Assembly (NCBI GenBank): GCA_013396915.1
Contig: VWZL01002022.1
Location: 1-64,000, forward strand
Direction: 5' to 3'
Source of the DNA: Stercorarius parasiticus
Lineage: Eukaryota; Chordata; Aves; Charadriiformes; Stercorariidae
DNA: 64,000 bases
Under the pieces are notes generated by a model that worked only from the letters and a program-made list of their open reading frames with translations, made no database searches and had not been told where the DNA came from. This document shows, piece after piece, positions 61,547-64,000 of the stretch. Position numbers and translations under genes: made by a program. Each line of letters begins with the position of its first letter. Position 1 is the first letter of the stretch.

Positions 61547-61583
61547 GCCTTATTGTAGTAATTGCACATACAAGTAACCACAA
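60841..61583 (-). pseudogene. CR1 reverse transcriptase remnant, two frames
   Basis: The C-terminal half of CR1 ORF2 is split by a frameshift between 61122 and 61074. The upstream piece (153 codons, running about 40 bases past the CR1 edge) ends shortly after DMDLLERLQQRSFKMVREL; the downstream piece (77 codons) ends near the natural end of the ORF. The catalytic palm is missing. A dead copy. Confidence 0.88.
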
Positions 61584-64000
61584 AATTTGGCATGTAACTT
61601 TTCTGCAAATTGATGACCAAGTTACTAAATCCCAGAATAATATTTATGAAAATGATGTCAAAAGTAATGAATATGCAGTTGGTTTAAATGGTATTTACTA
61701 GGATCCTGCAGCCTGACCACCTTAGTTTGTGACCTTACCTTTACCAGATTAATCAATGTTAAACTGATTTGCTGTTTTCCCACAGAAAACTTAGAGAGAT
61801 ATTTTATTTTAACAGAGGATCTGATGTAAAGAAAGTTTGGCAAGCAGTATCTTAGGCAATATGTTTCTCTTGAGTAAATGTTCAGATATTTTTCGGATTA
61901 ATTCTTCCCTTGTGCATCAGTTTTATCATCTAGATAACCATTGACTCAACAGAATAACTTTTTTGTAAAAACAAGAGTAACCATGGGAAAATCAAGGTTT
62001 ATCTGTCATTCTGTGAAAGGAACATTTTCTTGCTTGTCACAGGGCAGTCACTTACATAAAAGCAATAGTTTTGCCACCATTGAACACGCAATAAAGCCTT
62101 TCACAAGCATACAACATTAGCCAAATTGTCTTAACCCTGTTGAGTGTTTACATTAGGCTTATGAAAGCTTTCCTTTCATTCTGAACAATGCATTAATCTT
62201 CATTTCTTCTCTGAAACCATTGTGTGCACGGTCAAATAGCTGCTGTGTTCCATGCCAGGAGGTGAAGAAAGTGATTCTTGACAAATACCAAGGGGGAAAG
62301 GGTGCTAAGATGTACAAAATTTATATGTCTTGCTCTTGTCTAAGATTGTCTCAGAGAAGATTCTCGTTTTGCAAGATGGTTTGTGGTATAGAATATGCTA
62401 AGCTACTCAGTTCAGGTTTTCTCATTTAAACACAGATCATATCTACATTATATTACTGTTGTAACTAGTTCTATAATGTACTGAGAAAATCATTGGTAGA
62501 GTAAATCTTGAAGAGCCCAAATAATATTACAATTTTATAGTCATGTCTCTTCCAAGAATCAGCATAAGCATTTCTTATTGAACAAAAGTGTTCTTTTCAG
62601 ATGGTAGAGATGCAGATATTCAAGCAGTGAAATATATATCACATTTATCCATAATTTTTCTAAATATTGGATCCTATCTTATGGTAAGTGACTTTTAAAC
62701 TTCCCTCCTTGGTTTAATATTGAAAGTAAAGATGCAAGAATGAATATAGGGTTGAAACTGGCTTTTTCATGGAAAACAAAGCAAACACCTGGCATATGTC
62801 ATACAACATAAAAACTATACAGACAGCCATTTCAGAAAGGGTGAACAGTCTTGTGAACTCTCAGGGGGTAAGGCTGGGTCTCTTGTGAAATCACAGTCCT
62901 AACTACAAAGGACTGGTTGAAGTACTTACCACATCACACTTTCTGTAATACTTCCTTCTTCCAGACTTTCCCAGAGAGGTAGTAAAGTCTCATTTATTTC
63001 TTCAATATTTATCTGTAGGGATAATAATTTGAAATATTGGGTTAGTACCTACCGTATTAATTTGGCAAACTAGCTTTTGTTAGAAGCAGTCTTCTAATGA
63101 TGAAAGAAATTCTAGCCCTCAAACAACCTTTCAGCTCTATTAAAGAATTTTTTTCCTTCCCTTCTGGGGAAAGACATTAATTCAGAGTGTTTTTGTAAGC
63201 TCAGTTTCTCCATTCCAAATCTCCGATGGGGCATATAGGAATAGAAACCAGAAAAAGAGCTGCAACAAGAGATTGTTCTTCTACTTCATAATGTCTTCTG
63301 TGAAAATCCTTGGGCAAGACTGAAGAATTTCCACATCTATAGAAAGAGAAGATACATACTGAGGGACAAGTGATGCATCAAGATCTTCAGAGGTAAAATA
63401 TGGTGGTGGCATCTTTAAAGTATGAAGTTCTGAGTATTAGCTTCAGTAATTGGTCTTGGGGGGAAGAGGGCATGTGTGTGTTTGTGGTTATTTTTTCTGT
63501 TGTTGTTTTGCTTTGTTTTGTTTTAAAACAAAAATGTACTAGTGAGTCACCCACAGTCTGTGCCAAGGGCCTATATGAGCAGGATTTTCAGTTAGAAATC
63601 TTGATCTCCCAAACTCTTACCTCCTTACATCTTTGAATGTATCTCCCTGTATTTTTTTTTTCTGAACCACAATCAAAGACCCATGCTTTCTTCTTCTTTC
63701 CACGTCTTCCCACCTCCACAACCCAGGACTTTAACCGCCCGCCACACATCTTCTCTTGAGGTCTCTAACTGTCAAGTCCCTAACCCAGTGTCCTCACCTG
63801 GAGGAGAGGATCCCTGTGTGCTGAGTGGAGAGGGACCACATATGGTCATAGATACTAACAGTTACCACATGGCTTTGTTCCCATGCACAAGTAGGGTTTT
63901 TCCAAGTTGAGGATGAAGGCTGCTATCCCTACCTATCTCCTACATGCTGGCAATCCTTTCCTCGGAGGTCATGAACTTCTTTAAGAGGGTTTCTGCAGTC
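61547..64000. other. Non-coding to window end, no gene seen
   Basis: A T/G-rich tract with TTTTG units lies at 63495-63530. The last 350 bases (from about 63660) are somewhat richer in C and CT, without a recognised element or coding frame. Confidence 0.6.
63495..63530. repeat. (TTTTG)n low-complexity tract
   Basis: TTG and TTTTG units followed by TTTTAAAACAAAA. Confidence 0.75.

Noticed and set aside
61335..61701. Plus-strand frames of 69 and 119 codons
   Set aside because: Antisense to the CR1 remnant at 60763-61546.
1..64000. tRNA, rRNA, CRISPR array, bacterial operon or phage content
   Set aside because: No cloverleaf with A/B boxes, rRNA blocks, regularly spaced repeats or prokaryotic gene structure was seen; the repeats are those of a bird-like genome.

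Overview
The window looks like bird (archosaur) nuclear DNA. The evidence is three well-preserved CR1 LINE 3' ends with the ATTCTATG-type terminal repeat seen in birds, two much older CR1/L3-like LINE fragments, scattered MIR/CORE-SINE fossils, strong CpG depletion outside one CpG island, and many A-runs that trail into CCC. There is no bacterial-type gene organisation, rRNA, CRISPR array or intact protein-coding gene. Species and chromosome cannot be named from the sequence alone.

Layout. Positions 1 to about 900 hold a CpG island with Sp1-type GC boxes and an inverted CCAAT box. At 30-32 a good splice donor reads on the minus strand, so the most economical reading is the promoter and non-coding first exon of a gene transcribed leftwards, out of the window; I do not recognise the gene. 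From about 950 to the right end (63 kb) the DNA is AT-rich and non-coding, as expected of a large intergenic flank or gene desert. Its recognisable content is: a 3' CR1 fragment on the minus strand (6272-7416) with recognisable but broken reverse transcriptase; an ancient CR1/L3-like fragment (9775-10765, minus); a CpG-bearing block of unknown origin (14330-14760); MIR-like fossils (7571, 19540, 23561, 41022, 46336, 48353, 54571); a GC-rich block bounded by a 9-bp inverted repeat (29913-30298), possibly a solo LTR; a second ancient CR1/L3-like fragment (43555-44650, minus); a CR1 3' end on the plus strand (53828-54303); a decayed CR1 end (56478-56695, minus); and another CR1 3' end (60763-61546, minus). 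Short AT, CA, TTGG and GTTT tracts are scattered throughout.

How the parts fit. If the CpG island is a promoter, the rest is upstream regulatory space, and several stretches with dense transcription-factor-like motifs (26040-26560, 46690-47210, 51150-51670, 58180-58960) are candidate distal enhancers. The best local signature is a pair of inverted RUNX-type sites flanking an E-box at 46979-46999. These regulatory calls are inference and need cross-species alignment. I found no convincing new biological system; the most useful leads are the candidate enhancers, the unclassified GC-rich blocks, and a few open frames longer than their surroundings.
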